64,000 nt of DNA from positions 1 through 64,000 of the forward strand of contig CAZRVH010000002.1 in the NCBI GenBank assembly GCA_964603635.1, written 5' to 3'. Position 1 is the stretch's first letter. Every line of letters starts with the position of its first letter. Positions 44,560 to 52,184 of the stretch are shown here, piece by piece. The notes beneath the pieces were generated by a model. The model was not told where the DNA came from. It did no database searches and saw nothing but the letters and a program-made list of their open reading frames with translations. Made by a program: the position numbers and the translations under genes. Source of the stretch: CAZRVH01 sp964603635 (lineage in GTDB: Bacteria > Patescibacteriota > Gracilibacteria > Peribacterales > Peribacteraceae).

Positions 44560-44619
44560 GGGTGCAGTGTAGCGTGCTTTCCGAAATATAGCCCGAATCG
44601 CGATTCTCATTATTATAGG

Positions 44620-44780
44620 GCATTTACGGTCGATATTTCTCGAGTAACGTATCCGTAAACGCACGGATGGAACACCATTCGCGCTACCGAGCTAGCGAAC
44701 ACCGTCCAGTGGCCTTGGATGCGTTCGCACCGCTCTGCCGTGAGAATGAGAGGACCACCTCTCGTCTCACGGCATTTTTT
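44620..44780 (+). ncRNA. Candidate structured RNA upstream of tyrS
   Basis: Noncoding stretch with successive hairpins: ATCCGT-N6-ACGGAT (44651-44668), ATGG-AACA-CCAT overlapping it, TTCGC-GCT-ACCG-AGC-TA-GCGAA (44678-44699), then a strong terminator GCCGTGAGA...TCTCACGGC with inner GAGAGG/CCTCTC and a T-run (44737-44780). A TATTAT -10 is at 44611-44616. It ends just before the tyrS promoter. It could be a tyrS leader or an independent RNA; no T-box consensus was found. Confidence 0.45.
44737..44780 (+). terminator. Strong rho-independent terminator before tyrS
   Basis: 9-bp stem GCCGTGAGA/TCTCACGGC, small bulge, 6-bp stem GAGAGG/CCTCTC, loop ACCA, then A and seven Ts. Confidence 0.9.
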
Positions 44781-44796
44781 TGTATACACTCGGCCC

Positions 44797-45957
44797 ATGT
44801 CCCACGAATTGCTCACCCGCGCCGTCGAAAAAGTCGTTCCCATGGAAACTGCCGAGGAAAAATTAAAAAGCGGAAAACCGCTGCGCATGTATCTCGGGAT
44901 CGATCCCACCGGCCCCAAGCTGCATATCGGACACTCCGTTCCGCTCATGAAGTTGCGGGCTTTCCAACGGGCGGGACACCATATCATCTTCCTTATCGGC
45001 AGTTTCACCGCGACGATCGGCGATCCCACGGGAAGGGAAGCGACGCGACCGCTCATGAGCAAAGCGGACGTCGCCAAGAATTTTGAAACATACAAAGAGC
45101 AGGTAAAGCACATTCTCGATTTCGGCAAACTCGAAGTCCAATACAACCATGAGTGGTTTGAAAAGATGGGCATCGTGGACATCATGGGGTTGGCACGGCA
45201 TTTCACGGTCCAGCAAATGATGCAACGGGACATGTTCCAGGAGCGGCTGAAAAAAGGAGACCCTCTTTCACCCAACGAATTCCTGTACCCGCTGATGCAA
45301 GGCTACGACTCCGTCATGCTGGACGTCGATTGCGAAATTGGCGGAAACGACCAGCTGTTCAATATGTTATGCGGCCGTACCCTGCAAAAGGCCTTCGGGA
45401 AGCGCGAGAAATTCGTCCTCACGACGAAGTTAATAGAAGGGACGGACGGCAGGAAGATGAGCAAATCGTACGATAACTGCATTTACCTGACGGATGTGCC
45501 CAATGATATGTATTCGAAATTGCTGTCCATCAAGGACGAGCATATTGCGGTCTACATGGAATGCTGTACCGAGATTCCGATGAAGGAAATAGAGGACATC
45601 GTAAAACACATGAAACAAGGCGCCAATCCAAAGCAATTCAAAATGCGTTTGGCAAAAGAAATCGTCACGATGTATCACGGGGCACCGGCGGCGCAGGAGG
45701 CGGAAGTGGAATGGACGCGCGTGTTCAGCAACAAGGAACTCCCGACGGACATTCCCGAGGCCAAGGCTGCGAAAGGAGCCTTATTGATCGACGTCCTCAT
45801 TGAGAACGGTCTTATCCCATCCAAGTCCGAAGCACGCCGGCTCGTGGAACAGAAAGGCATCACATTGAACGACATGGTCGTGACTGCATTGGACCAGCCG
45901 GCCGAGGAAGGCATCGTGAAAGTCGGGAAGAGGAAATTCCTGAAAATCGGCTTCTGA
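44797..45957 (+). CDS. tyrS: Tyrosyl-tRNA synthetase
   Basis: Charges tRNA-Tyr. 386 residues, class I: LGIDPTGPKLHIGHSVPL with HIGH (43-46), FIGSFTATIGDPTGR-like loop, MQGYDSVMLDVDCEIGGNDQLFN, KMSKS in DGRKMSKSYDN, and a C-terminal S4 domain (SEARRLVEQKGITLNDMVV). Long TyrZ-type rather than the short TyrRS. Leaderless: TACACT (44785-44790) ends 6 bases before ATG and lies directly after the terminator above. Confidence 0.96.
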   Translation: MSHELLTRAVEKVVPMETAEEKLKSGKPLRMYLGIDPTGPKLHIGHSVPLMKLRAFQRAGHHIIFLIGSFTATIGDPTGREATRPLMSKADVAKNFETYKEQVKHILDFGKLEVQYNHEWFEKMGIVDIMGLARHFTVQQMMQRDMFQERLKKGDPLSPNEFLYPLMQGYDSVMLDVDCEIGGNDQLFNMLCGRTLQKAFGKREKFVLTTKLIEGTDGRKMSKSYDNCIYLTDVPNDMYSKLLSIKDEHIAVYMECCTEIPMKEIEDIVKHMKQGANPKQFKMRLAKEIVTMYHGAPAAQEAEVEWTRVFSNKELPTDIPEAKAAKGALLIDVLIENGLIPSKSEARRLVEQKGITLNDMVVTALDQPAEEGIVKVGKRKFLKIGF

Positions 45958-46144
45958 AAAAGGGTATTCGTGGCGGAAGCCAGGAATACCCTCTATACCG
46001 ATAGACTGGTCAGGTCATTTCGGGGGTGGCAACCCTGGAGTGTCGTCATCACACTCTCATGACGGGAGCCGTGGCCGTTGTGAGGCCAAATGCAGGTAAA
46101 CCTGCGATACCGCATCTAATTTTTCGAATCGCTCCAACTGAACA
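45956..46144 (-). ncRNA. Noncoding RNA with consensus promoter and terminator
   Basis: About 190-base transcription unit without an ORF. A strong promoter (TTGCAA-16-TATAAT) precedes it and a 9-bp terminator (GAATACCCT/AGGGTATTC, 45961-45992) followed by five Ts ends it at the tyrS stop. Internal hairpins: GCAGG-TTTA-CCTGC, TGGCC-N7-GGCCA, GGGT-TGCC-ACCC, CTAT-CGGT-ATAG. Two 6-bp stems, GAGTGT/ACACTC and CGTCAT/ATGACG (46038-46064), interlock and are mutually exclusive. I could not match it to tmRNA, RNase P, SRP or a known riboswitch; 6S is possible by size. Confidence 0.65.
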
Positions 46145-46150
46145 GATGTC

Positions 46151-46178
46151 ATTATACGGGCGAATTCGCAAATTGCAA
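46151..46178 (-). promoter_or_regulatory. Consensus promoter of the noncoding RNA
   Basis: Minus-strand TTGCAA (46173-46178), 16-base spacer, perfect TATAAT (46151-46156). It is the best sigma-70-type promoter seen in the window and points away from any coding frame. Confidence 0.75.
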
Positions 46179-46190
46179 TAGATCGATGCC

Positions 46191-46400
46191 TCATCGGATC
46201 GCCTGTCTCATCATCCAAACACAGGCGATCGTGCCGGCCATGAACGCAACGAAGCTCATAGGATGAAAGAGGGGGAGTGCCGCGGCCAAGGTGACAAGCG
46301 CGGCGGAAATAAAGAAAGAACGGATATACTCACGCGAGTCCTGATCCATTTCCGCAACGCAGACTCTCGCGTACCGATGGGCGGAGATGAGGGTCCTCAT
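46191..46400 (-). CDS. Small membrane protein (candidate damage-inducible)
   Basis: 69 residues (or 52 from ATG 46349: MDQDSREYIRSFF). Two hydrophobic segments (FFISAALVTLAAALPLF and FVAFMAGTIACVWMM). A GGGTGTAC-type palindrome (46447-46466) lies 47 bases upstream of ATG 46400, the same element that covers the recA start site. No family recognised. Small membrane proteins under SOS control often inhibit division, but that is only an analogy here. Confidence 0.6.
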   Translation of the reverse strand: MRTLISAHRYARVCVAEMDQDSREYIRSFFISAALVTLAAALPLFHPMSFVAFMAGTIACVWMMRQAIR

Positions 46401-46446
46401 AGGGAGAGGGGCTCGGGGGAGAGCGGGGGAGTGGAAAAGACGTACT

Positions 46447-46466
46447 GAGTGTACATTCGTACACCC
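46447..46466. promoter_or_regulatory. Third copy of the GGGTGTAC palindrome
   Basis: GAGTGTAC-ATTC-GTACACCC: inner 16 bases form a perfect inverted repeat GTGTAC-N4-GTACAC. A CATACT hexamer on the minus strand (46468-46473) directly abuts it. Confidence 0.6.
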
Positions 46467-46600
46467 TAGTATGCAATAGAAAATTCTAGCGAGAAATGAC
46501 TTTCCAAAAGATATAGAAGAAAAAGAAGAATAAGAGGATGGAGATGAATGGTAATGCCCCTCTTGATCCTCTATTTCTTCTACACCTTCTTTTTCCTCGA

Positions 46601-46627
46601 AAAAGACGGCCCGAAGGCCGTCCTTTT
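46601..46627 (-). terminator. Terminator of the DsbA-type gene
   Basis: GACGGCC-CGAA-GGCCGTC flanked by A4 and CT4, so usable on either strand; 60 bases after the minus-strand stop at 46687. The rest of the 46401-46686 gap holds the palindrome above and an imperfect inverted repeat (AAGAATAAGAGGAT with ATCCTCTATTTCTT, about 46524-46572). Confidence 0.75.
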
Positions 46628-46686
46628 GGATTCAATACTATCTCATGGCAATCCCTGGCTGCCTGCCGGCAGCTCCGTCGAACCGC

Positions 46687-47415
46687 TTACTTTAACATGT
46701 TATCAAACGCGGCCTGGAAAGTAGCGTAGGGGAATGCACCGCTGATCTTCTGGTTCTGACCATCCGGTCCCAGGATCCAGAAGCCCGGCGTTCCGTCGAT
46801 GCCCGAAGCGGCTCCGTCTGCCTGGTCAGCCGCGACCTCGTCCGCCATTTCGCCGCTGTCGAGACAGGTATCGAACTGGGAGGCATTCAACTTCAAATCC
46901 TTTGCATACTGCTTGAGCGTGGGGATGACATCTGCCAAAGGACTCCATGTGGCCTGCGTGGAGAAAAGCTTTTCATGCATCTCCGGGAACTTACCCTGCT
47001 CGTTGGCACACTCGGCAGCCTCCGCTGTCTTCTGCGCATGCTTGTGGAATCCAAGCGGATAATCACGCGTCACGTACTTTACCTTGCCCGTATCGACGTA
47101 ATTCTTTTTGATCTGCCCGTAGGTCTGCGTGTAATGACGGCTGCAGAAGGGGCATTGGTAATCCGTAAACTCGACGACGGTGATGGGCGCATCGGCCTTT
47201 CCGATGAAAGGATCGTCATCCGCATCCGCGGGCGTATCATCGCTGGCAGGCGGCACGGGAGCGCCGACGGAAGCGGCCGCGCCGTTGTCCGCGATGGACG
47301 GAAGGCTTGGCATGCTGACTCCGCCGCCGATACCGTTGGCAAGGACGTATCCGACGATAACGCCTGCAAGACCGATGGTCGACGCGAACCAAGGATTGTT
47401 CTGATTCGTGGACAT
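46687..47415 (-). CDS. DsbA-family thiol oxidoreductase, membrane-anchored
   Basis: 242 residues. N-terminal membrane anchor (TIGLAGVIVGYVLANGIGGG), Ala/Asp/Pro linker, then a thioredoxin fold of the DsbA/DsbG/BdbD type: VVEFTDYQCPFCSRHY with C88-P-F-C91, RDYPLGFHKHAQKTAEAAECA, and the cis-Pro loop GIDGTPGFWI. Probably forms disulfides in exported proteins, which fits the Cys-rich secreted proteins in the window. No DsbB or VKOR partner is adjacent. Confidence 0.92.
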   Translation of the reverse strand: MSTNQNNPWFASTIGLAGVIVGYVLANGIGGGVSMPSLPSIADNGAAASVGAPVPPASDDTPADADDDPFIGKADAPITVVEFTDYQCPFCSRHYTQTYGQIKKNYVDTGKVKYVTRDYPLGFHKHAQKTAEAAECANEQGKFPEMHEKLFSTQATWSPLADVIPTLKQYAKDLKLNASQFDTCLDSGEMADEVAADQADGAASGIDGTPGFWILGPDGQNQKISGAFPYATFQAAFDNMLK

Positions 47416-47577
47416 GGAAAAAGTGAGAAGGAAATAGGAATTCGAGAATGATCATACGCTGCTTTCGCCCGCATAAAAATGCACGGGACTGTTAATAGGA
47501 AGTAGAGGCAATAGAAGAAATAGAGGATGAAGAGGATCTCCGCAATCATCCTTATCTTGGTATTCGTCTAAATCTTC

Positions 47578-48510
47578 TTAATCTTTTGATTGCCCATGAT
47601 ATTTGCGATGCACTTCCTTAAGTTGGGGATTCGTCACGTGGGTATAAATCTGCGTCGTGGAGAGGTCTTTATGGCCAAGCAACTCCTGCACGGAACGAAG
47701 ATCGGCGCCGTTTCGCAATAAATCGGTCGCGAACGAGTGGCGCAACGTGTGGGGCGACGGATTGCTGACGATGCCTGCGGCAAGCGCGTATTTCTTCACG
47801 ATGTTGTAGATACTGATGCGTGAAAGCCGGAATTCCTCACCCGGAGGCATGATATTCACCGCCTTCTCGGGATTGCGGATGAAGAGGGGAAGGAGATGAT
47901 CCAGGCGGGTCGCGAGATAGTCCTCCAACGCGGCCACGGCCTCGTCCGACAGAAACACCACCCTGATCTTGCCGCGCTTTCCACGGACGCTTATTTCGCG
48001 GGTCTTGAAATTCAAGTCCTTGCGGTTGAGCGAACGCAGTTCCGCAAGGCGCAGCCCCGTGGAAAAAAACATCTGCAGGATCGCCTTGTCGCGCTTCCCG
48101 ACCCTGCCTTGGATATCCGGGGCATCGAGCAGCCTGCCCAACTCCTCGTGCGTCAGGACCTTCACCTCGCGCTGCTCCTCTTTAAAGCGCTTCACGCGGT
48201 CCGGGGGATAGACATCGATCTCCTCTTCTGCGCTAAGGTAACGCAAAAACGCACGTAGCACGGTGAGATGATGGTTGCGGGTGCGAAGGAGCAGTTCTGC
48301 GCCTTGTTTCGTCTTATACGTATGCAATTTCTGCTTATATTCACGAATCGCATCCTTGTCGATATCGGTCACAGTAGTAACGGACATCAATTCCTGCAGC
48401 AACGCCAGCGACTGGCGATAGTTGGACACGGTGAGGGAGGACTTGTTCTCCTCGGACTGCAGGAACTGCAGGTACCGCTCGATGGCCGTTGAAAGGTGCA
48501 GGGGAGTCAT
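47578..48510 (-). CDS. Tyrosine recombinase XerC/XerD-like
   Basis: 310 residues (319 from ATG 48537). N-terminal SAM-like domain (AIERYLQFLQSEENKSSLTVSNYRQSL) and catalytic domain with Arg in FSTGLRLAELRSL, Lys in RGKRGKIRVV, HTLRHSFATDLL (H-x2-R), LGHKDLSTTQIYTHV (His and nucleophile Tyr). Length and the single copy suggest chromosome dimer resolution rather than an element integrase; no att repeats are seen nearby. Start choice is uncertain: TACGAT is 13 bases before 48510. Confidence 0.9.
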   Translation of the reverse strand: MTPLHLSTAIERYLQFLQSEENKSSLTVSNYRQSLALLQELMSVTTVTDIDKDAIREYKQKLHTYKTKQGAELLLRTRNHHLTVLRAFLRYLSAEEEIDVYPPDRVKRFKEEQREVKVLTHEELGRLLDAPDIQGRVGKRDKAILQMFFSTGLRLAELRSLNRKDLNFKTREISVRGKRGKIRVVFLSDEAVAALEDYLATRLDHLLPLFIRNPEKAVNIMPPGEEFRLSRISIYNIVKKYALAAGIVSNPSPHTLRHSFATDLLRNGADLRSVQELLGHKDLSTTQIYTHVTNPQLKEVHRKYHGQSKD

Positions 48511-48566
48511 AACCGAGGGATTGATCGTACTTAACATAATGCTTTTTATGTTAATAAATCAATTGA

Positions 48567-48590
48567 CCTATACGCGTTTATAGGGCTTTT
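48567..48590. terminator. Hairpin between Xer and DUF218 genes
   Basis: CCTATA-CGCGTT-TATAGG followed on the plus strand by GCTTTTTT, but no plus-strand gene ends here. On the minus strand it lies between the DUF218 stop and the recombinase start. Confidence 0.35.
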
Positions 48591-48630
48591 TTGGCTATGG
48601 ATGTCCGATGCACGGATCAATAGATATGTT

Positions 48631-49269
48631 TTACTCGGTGTACAAATGTATGAACGTGTCCGCATGCAGCGCGTAGTACGTATACGCGATGATCTCTCGT
48701 ATGACGCTTTGGCGTTCAAACTCCTTGGTTGGACGGCCTTGTACAGGAACCGTGGAAAAGTTGTCCCAGTCAAGCCTGCGGGCCAGAAGATCGATGCGTG
48801 CGAGATGATATTTATCACTGATGCCCACCACATTTTTACAATTTTTTGCAAGTGGCTGGGAGTACCGGAGATTTTCGAGCGTCGAGTGGGATTCTTCTTC
48901 CGTCAAAATGTTCTCGGCGGGTATCCCCTGCTTGAGCGCTTCCCTCTTCATCACCTGCGCCTCGCTGAGTTTGTTTCCCGATCCCATTCCCCCGCTCAGG
49001 ATCACTTTCCCCGTAATCAACCCCTGCCGGTAGTACTCCCCTGCCCCGCCGACCCTCCTCACGATGCCCGGGCCGGGGTACTGGGTGCCGTATACCGCGG
49101 CACCGAAGACGATCGCGCAATCCGCCGGAAGCCGACCCGAGCCGTTGAAGCCGCGCATGACGATCAACGTGATGATTCCGACGACTATCGCGGATGCACC
49201 GACGAAAACCCCTATCGCCAAAAGGAATACTCGCGCTACCCGGTAAGCGATGGAAAGGAACGCGCTCAT
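48631..49269 (-). CDS. DUF218 (YdcF/SanA-like) membrane protein
   Basis: 212 residues. One N-terminal membrane segment (FLLAIGVFVGASAIVVGIITLIV), then the DUF218 domain: CAIVFGAAVYG, GGAGEYYRQGLITGKVILSGGMGSGNKLSEAQVMK, EESHSTLENLRYS and GISDKYHLARIDLLAR. Relatives are implicated in envelope/glycan functions (SanA, ElyC). ATG overlaps the upstream stop (ATGA), so it is the third gene of pgk-baseplateJ-like-DUF218. Confidence 0.88.
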   Translation of the reverse strand: MSAFLSIAYRVARVFLLAIGVFVGASAIVVGIITLIVMRGFNGSGRLPADCAIVFGAAVYGTQYPGPGIVRRVGGAGEYYRQGLITGKVILSGGMGSGNKLSEAQVMKREALKQGIPAENILTEEESHSTLENLRYSQPLAKNCKNVVGISDKYHLARIDLLARRLDWDNFSTVPVQGRPTKEFERQSVIREIIAYTYYALHADTFIHLYTE

Positions 49270-50864
49270 TTTGATTCGGGGACGATGGAAATATGCGACG
49301 GGATACCAGGCAGGGAACGGTTCCACGGCGGCCAAGACGCGATGCGCACGTTTTCGACCTCGGGCATGTTCTTGATGATGCGGACGGCCTCATCGGAGCG
49401 CATGCCGGCCGTTTTCTCCCGAACGGTCTTCGCGAAAAGGGCGCCTTCGGGCGTCAGCGGGTCCAGGATATATTCCTCGGTGCCGGTCAGGTCCACCGTC
49501 AGCTTGATCCAGGAAAAAGCATCGTCCCAACTGATGACGTGCACCACGAGCCTGCTGCGATCGATTCCGTCCTCGATGAGCCGCTTGCCGTCGCGTACAT
49601 GCGAATGCAATTCCTTTGTGAGCATGGATAGCATGTGCGTCACGTCATAGGCGTAGCCAACGTAATGGATGGAACCCGACAACGTGACGGTCGAGACCGC
49701 CTTTCCGATGAGATCCGGCGGAACGCTGACGGGGGTGTACCAGGTCTTGGTCAGCGATTCGTTGTTCAATAACTCCAATCGCTGGGAATTCGAGCGTGCG
49801 TTGCGCACCTGTACGTCCTCCTGCACCCGCTGCTTCGCATCCGCAAGAAGCTCTTTCTCCAGTCTTTTTTTCGCAATCTCGATATCTTCGTTACTCAATA
49901 CCGTGCGGTACGCCGTGGTTCCGCCGGACGCGGGCTTGCGGTTTTCCGCGTACACGAGTTTGCGTTCGTCTTCGGGAAGGCCGGGAATATCCCAGCGCAA
50001 TCCGGCGGGCACGTTTCCGCGGTCACCGATGATCTGTCCGTAGAGATCCGTGTCGTCCGCCTTGGCCGTCACCGTCGTTTCGGATCCCGGTTCGATGACG
50101 ACGGATTCCTGCAGACGGAAAATCATGCCGGCCTGGTTGGAAACACGCGTCGTTTTCTTGAAGGAATATGCCTCCTTCGCCTTGTTGAGGATGGTCAGTT
50201 GCATCTTGGAAGACGTCCCGATGAATTCCTTGCTAATCTGGTCGAATACGAGCTGGCGGGACATCTGCACCTTGATGGGAACGAGCGGCATGGAACGGAT
50301 ATGTTCGCGAGTGGCGATGTCCGCGCCGGACTGGGCAAGGATGATGTTCACCGTCTGGCTGACGTTTTCCTGGCGCGGCCGGATGAAAATGTCGGCGGAC
50401 GGAAGGAGTTTGAAAAGCACGATGAAGAAAAGGATGCAGCTGAGTCCTACCAGCGAAAAGATGCGCAGTTTCGGCACGGACAGGAGTCCCATGCGCTGCA
50501 ACTGCGTCTTGAGTTGCTGCTTCCATATATGCGGCGAAAACTCGCGCAAGGCATCATCCATTTTCGGGTGTCCCTCCAGGATCGTCTTCAGTTGGGACGT
50601 GCGGTCGTACACGGTGAATCCCGCGTCGCGCACGGCATGCACCAATACCGGATGCTTCGCGGCGAAACGCACGCGTTGCTTTATTTTTTTGCATTCCTCG
50701 AGGAAGAGGATGCGTTGGGGCTTGTCGTCCGCCAAGGCGTCTTCCTTCACGCCCAGGATGACCAACAATTGCCCCTCCGTCTCACGAATGCGTTTCGCCA
50801 GCGTCTGCCACGACTCGTCGTCGTGCGGAAACAGGAGAACCAATGAGGTATCGGGTGACATCAT
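49266..50864 (-). CDS. Membrane protein with baseplate-J-like domain
   Basis: 532 residues. A cytoplasmic alpha/beta N-terminal domain (LVLLFPHDDESWQTLAKRIRETEGQLLVILG) is followed by a membrane helix (about 135-155: IFSLVGLSCILFFIVLFKLL) and an outer part in which IKVQMSRQLV...GMIFRLQESVVIEPGSETTVTAKADD...GNVPAG...GLPEDERKLVYAENRKPASGG looks like the baseplate J/gp47-like proteins annotated in Patescibacteria. No other phage-tail gene is near, so it is a cell gene, maybe in an envelope structure. 15 bases after pgk. Confidence 0.7.
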   Translation of the reverse strand: MMSPDTSLVLLFPHDDESWQTLAKRIRETEGQLLVILGVKEDALADDKPQRILFLEECKKIKQRVRFAAKHPVLVHAVRDAGFTVYDRTSQLKTILEGHPKMDDALREFSPHIWKQQLKTQLQRMGLLSVPKLRIFSLVGLSCILFFIVLFKLLPSADIFIRPRQENVSQTVNIILAQSGADIATREHIRSMPLVPIKVQMSRQLVFDQISKEFIGTSSKMQLTILNKAKEAYSFKKTTRVSNQAGMIFRLQESVVIEPGSETTVTAKADDTDLYGQIIGDRGNVPAGLRWDIPGLPEDERKLVYAENRKPASGGTTAYRTVLSNEDIEIAKKRLEKELLADAKQRVQEDVQVRNARSNSQRLELLNNESLTKTWYTPVSVPPDLIGKAVSTVTLSGSIHYVGYAYDVTHMLSMLTKELHSHVRDGKRLIEDGIDRSRLVVHVISWDDAFSWIKLTVDLTGTEEYILDPLTPEGALFAKTVREKTAGMRSDEAVRIIKNMPEVENVRIASWPPWNRSLPGIPSHISIVPESK

Positions 50865-50879
50865 GGAATGGCGTCGGCG

Positions 50880-52073
50880 TTATTCCGACAGCGCGGCGAC
50901 CGCGGGAAGCGTCTCGCCGGCGATGAATTCCAACATGGCTCCGCCACCGGTGCTGACGAAGGTATACGCGGACAGATCCAGTCCGTTCCTCGTATGGAAA
51001 TCCAGCGTATCGCCGCCCCCGACGATGGAAACCAGCGTGCCCGCTTTCGTCGCGTCGGCGATGACGTGCGCGACGGCCGTGGTGGCCGACGCGAAGGCGG
51101 GGTTTTCGTAGTAACCGAGGGGTCCGTTCCACACCACCATGCCGGCGCTTTTCAGAAGATCCGAGAATTCCGCGACGGTTTGCGTTCCCATGTCGAAGAT
51201 CGCGCGCGTTTCCGGAACACCCGTAACGGACACGTTTTCCCCCGATGTCGCGGCGGGCCCATCGGCGACGATCACGTCGGACGGAAGATGGATGCGGGCA
51301 TGGCCTTCCTTTTTGCTTTCTTCCAAAATGGACGATGCCTCGGGCATCTGTTCCTTTTCGTGCAACGAAGAGCCCACGGCATGTCCGTTGGCCGCAAGGA
51401 ACGTATTGGCGATCGCCCCTCCGACGATGATGTGGTCGGCATGGCCGAGCATGGAACGGATGACCGGCACTTTCGTTTCCATCTTGGCGCCGCTCACGAT
51501 GAACACGAGGGGGCGCATGGGATCCGTGCGCACGCCGGCGAGGGCGGTCACTTCCTGCTCCAACTGCAACCCGGCGTATGAGGGAAGGAATTCCGTCACG
51601 GCCACCATGCTCGCGTGTTTGCGATGCGCATTGGAGAAGGCATCGTTCACGTACACGTCCGCCAGGGACGCGAGCTCTTTTGCGAACGCGGCATCATTCT
51701 TTTCTTCCCGTTCGTCGTAACGGAGGTTCTCCAACAGAAGCACGTCACCCGCTTTCAAGGATGATGCGGCTGCGGACGTTTCAGGACCGACGCACGAATC
51801 AGCGAATGCGACCGAACGGCCGAGAAGCCTTTCCAAGACCGAAACAAGCGGCTTCTGGCTTTCCGACTCCACGCGCTTTCCCTTGGGCCTGCCCTGGTGG
51901 GCCATGATGATCAGCGCCGCGCCTTGGTCCAATATGTATTGCATGGTCGGGACCAATGCATCGATGCGCGACGTGTCGGTTACCGTTCCATCGGCGATTT
52001 CCACGTCGAATCCCGCGCGAAGCAAAACTTTCTTACCCGCGATGTCCGCGTTTTTGAGAGAGTGTAGTTTCAT
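50880..52073 (-). CDS. pgk: Phosphoglycerate kinase
   Basis: Transfers phosphate from 1,3-bisphosphoglycerate to ADP in glycolysis. 397 residues: KVLLRAGFDVEIADGTV, HQGRPKGK, LLLENLRYDEREEKND, VNDAFSNAHRKHAS, VSGAKMETKVPVI, VWNGPLGYYE, VGGGDTLDF and FVSTGGGAMLEF. ATG 52073 is the family start; leaderless with TACGCT (52080-52085) 6 bases upstream. The ORF's upstream extension to 52400 is noise. Partner of gapA at 1.9 kb, but in a different operon. Confidence 0.97.
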   Translation of the reverse strand: MKLHSLKNADIAGKKVLLRAGFDVEIADGTVTDTSRIDALVPTMQYILDQGAALIIMAHQGRPKGKRVESESQKPLVSVLERLLGRSVAFADSCVGPETSAAASSLKAGDVLLLENLRYDEREEKNDAAFAKELASLADVYVNDAFSNAHRKHASMVAVTEFLPSYAGLQLEQEVTALAGVRTDPMRPLVFIVSGAKMETKVPVIRSMLGHADHIIVGGAIANTFLAANGHAVGSSLHEKEQMPEASSILEESKKEGHARIHLPSDVIVADGPAATSGENVSVTGVPETRAIFDMGTQTVAEFSDLLKSAGMVVWNGPLGYYENPAFASATTAVAHVIADATKAGTLVSIVGGGDTLDFHTRNGLDLSAYTFVSTGGGAMLEFIAGETLPAVAALSE

Positions 52074-52184
52074 GCGGAAAGCGTAGCAAAAACCATCGTC
52101 TTGCGGAAAAAGTGGATGTTGACGGATACCGGATGCATGGGAAGATCGCCGACGTATCTTTCGGAAGTTTGCTAGCATGCAGAC

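Noticed and set aside
44620..44796. T-box riboswitch before tyrS
   Set aside because: The arrangement fits, but I find no TGGNACCGCG-type T-box core or Tyr specifier stem, and tyrS has its own leaderless -10 after the terminator.
45956..46144. SRP RNA or tmRNA assignment for the noncoding RNA
   Set aside because: A GGTCAGGTC string on the plus strand recalls SRP RNA, but the promoter and terminator are on the minus strand and the GGAAGCAGC loop is missing. No tRNA-like ends for tmRNA.
46538..46729. Plus-strand 63-codon frame
   Set aside because: Crosses the terminator hairpin and the end of the DsbA-type gene; composition is not protein-like.
47079..47549. Minus-strand frame beginning with a hydrophobic stretch upstream of the DsbA-type gene
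   Set aside because: Most of it overlaps the oxidoreductase in another frame and it lacks a start signal; the hydrophobic look comes from a pyrimidine-rich intergenic tract.
47578..48537. Xer recombinase as the integrase of a mobile element
   Set aside because: No tRNA or direct repeat borders, no element genes nearby; the protein has chromosomal XerC/D size.
49266..50864. Prophage remnant because of the baseplate-J-like domain
   Set aside because: No other tail, capsid or terminase gene; the protein has a membrane helix and sits between pgk and DUF218 in a cellular operon.
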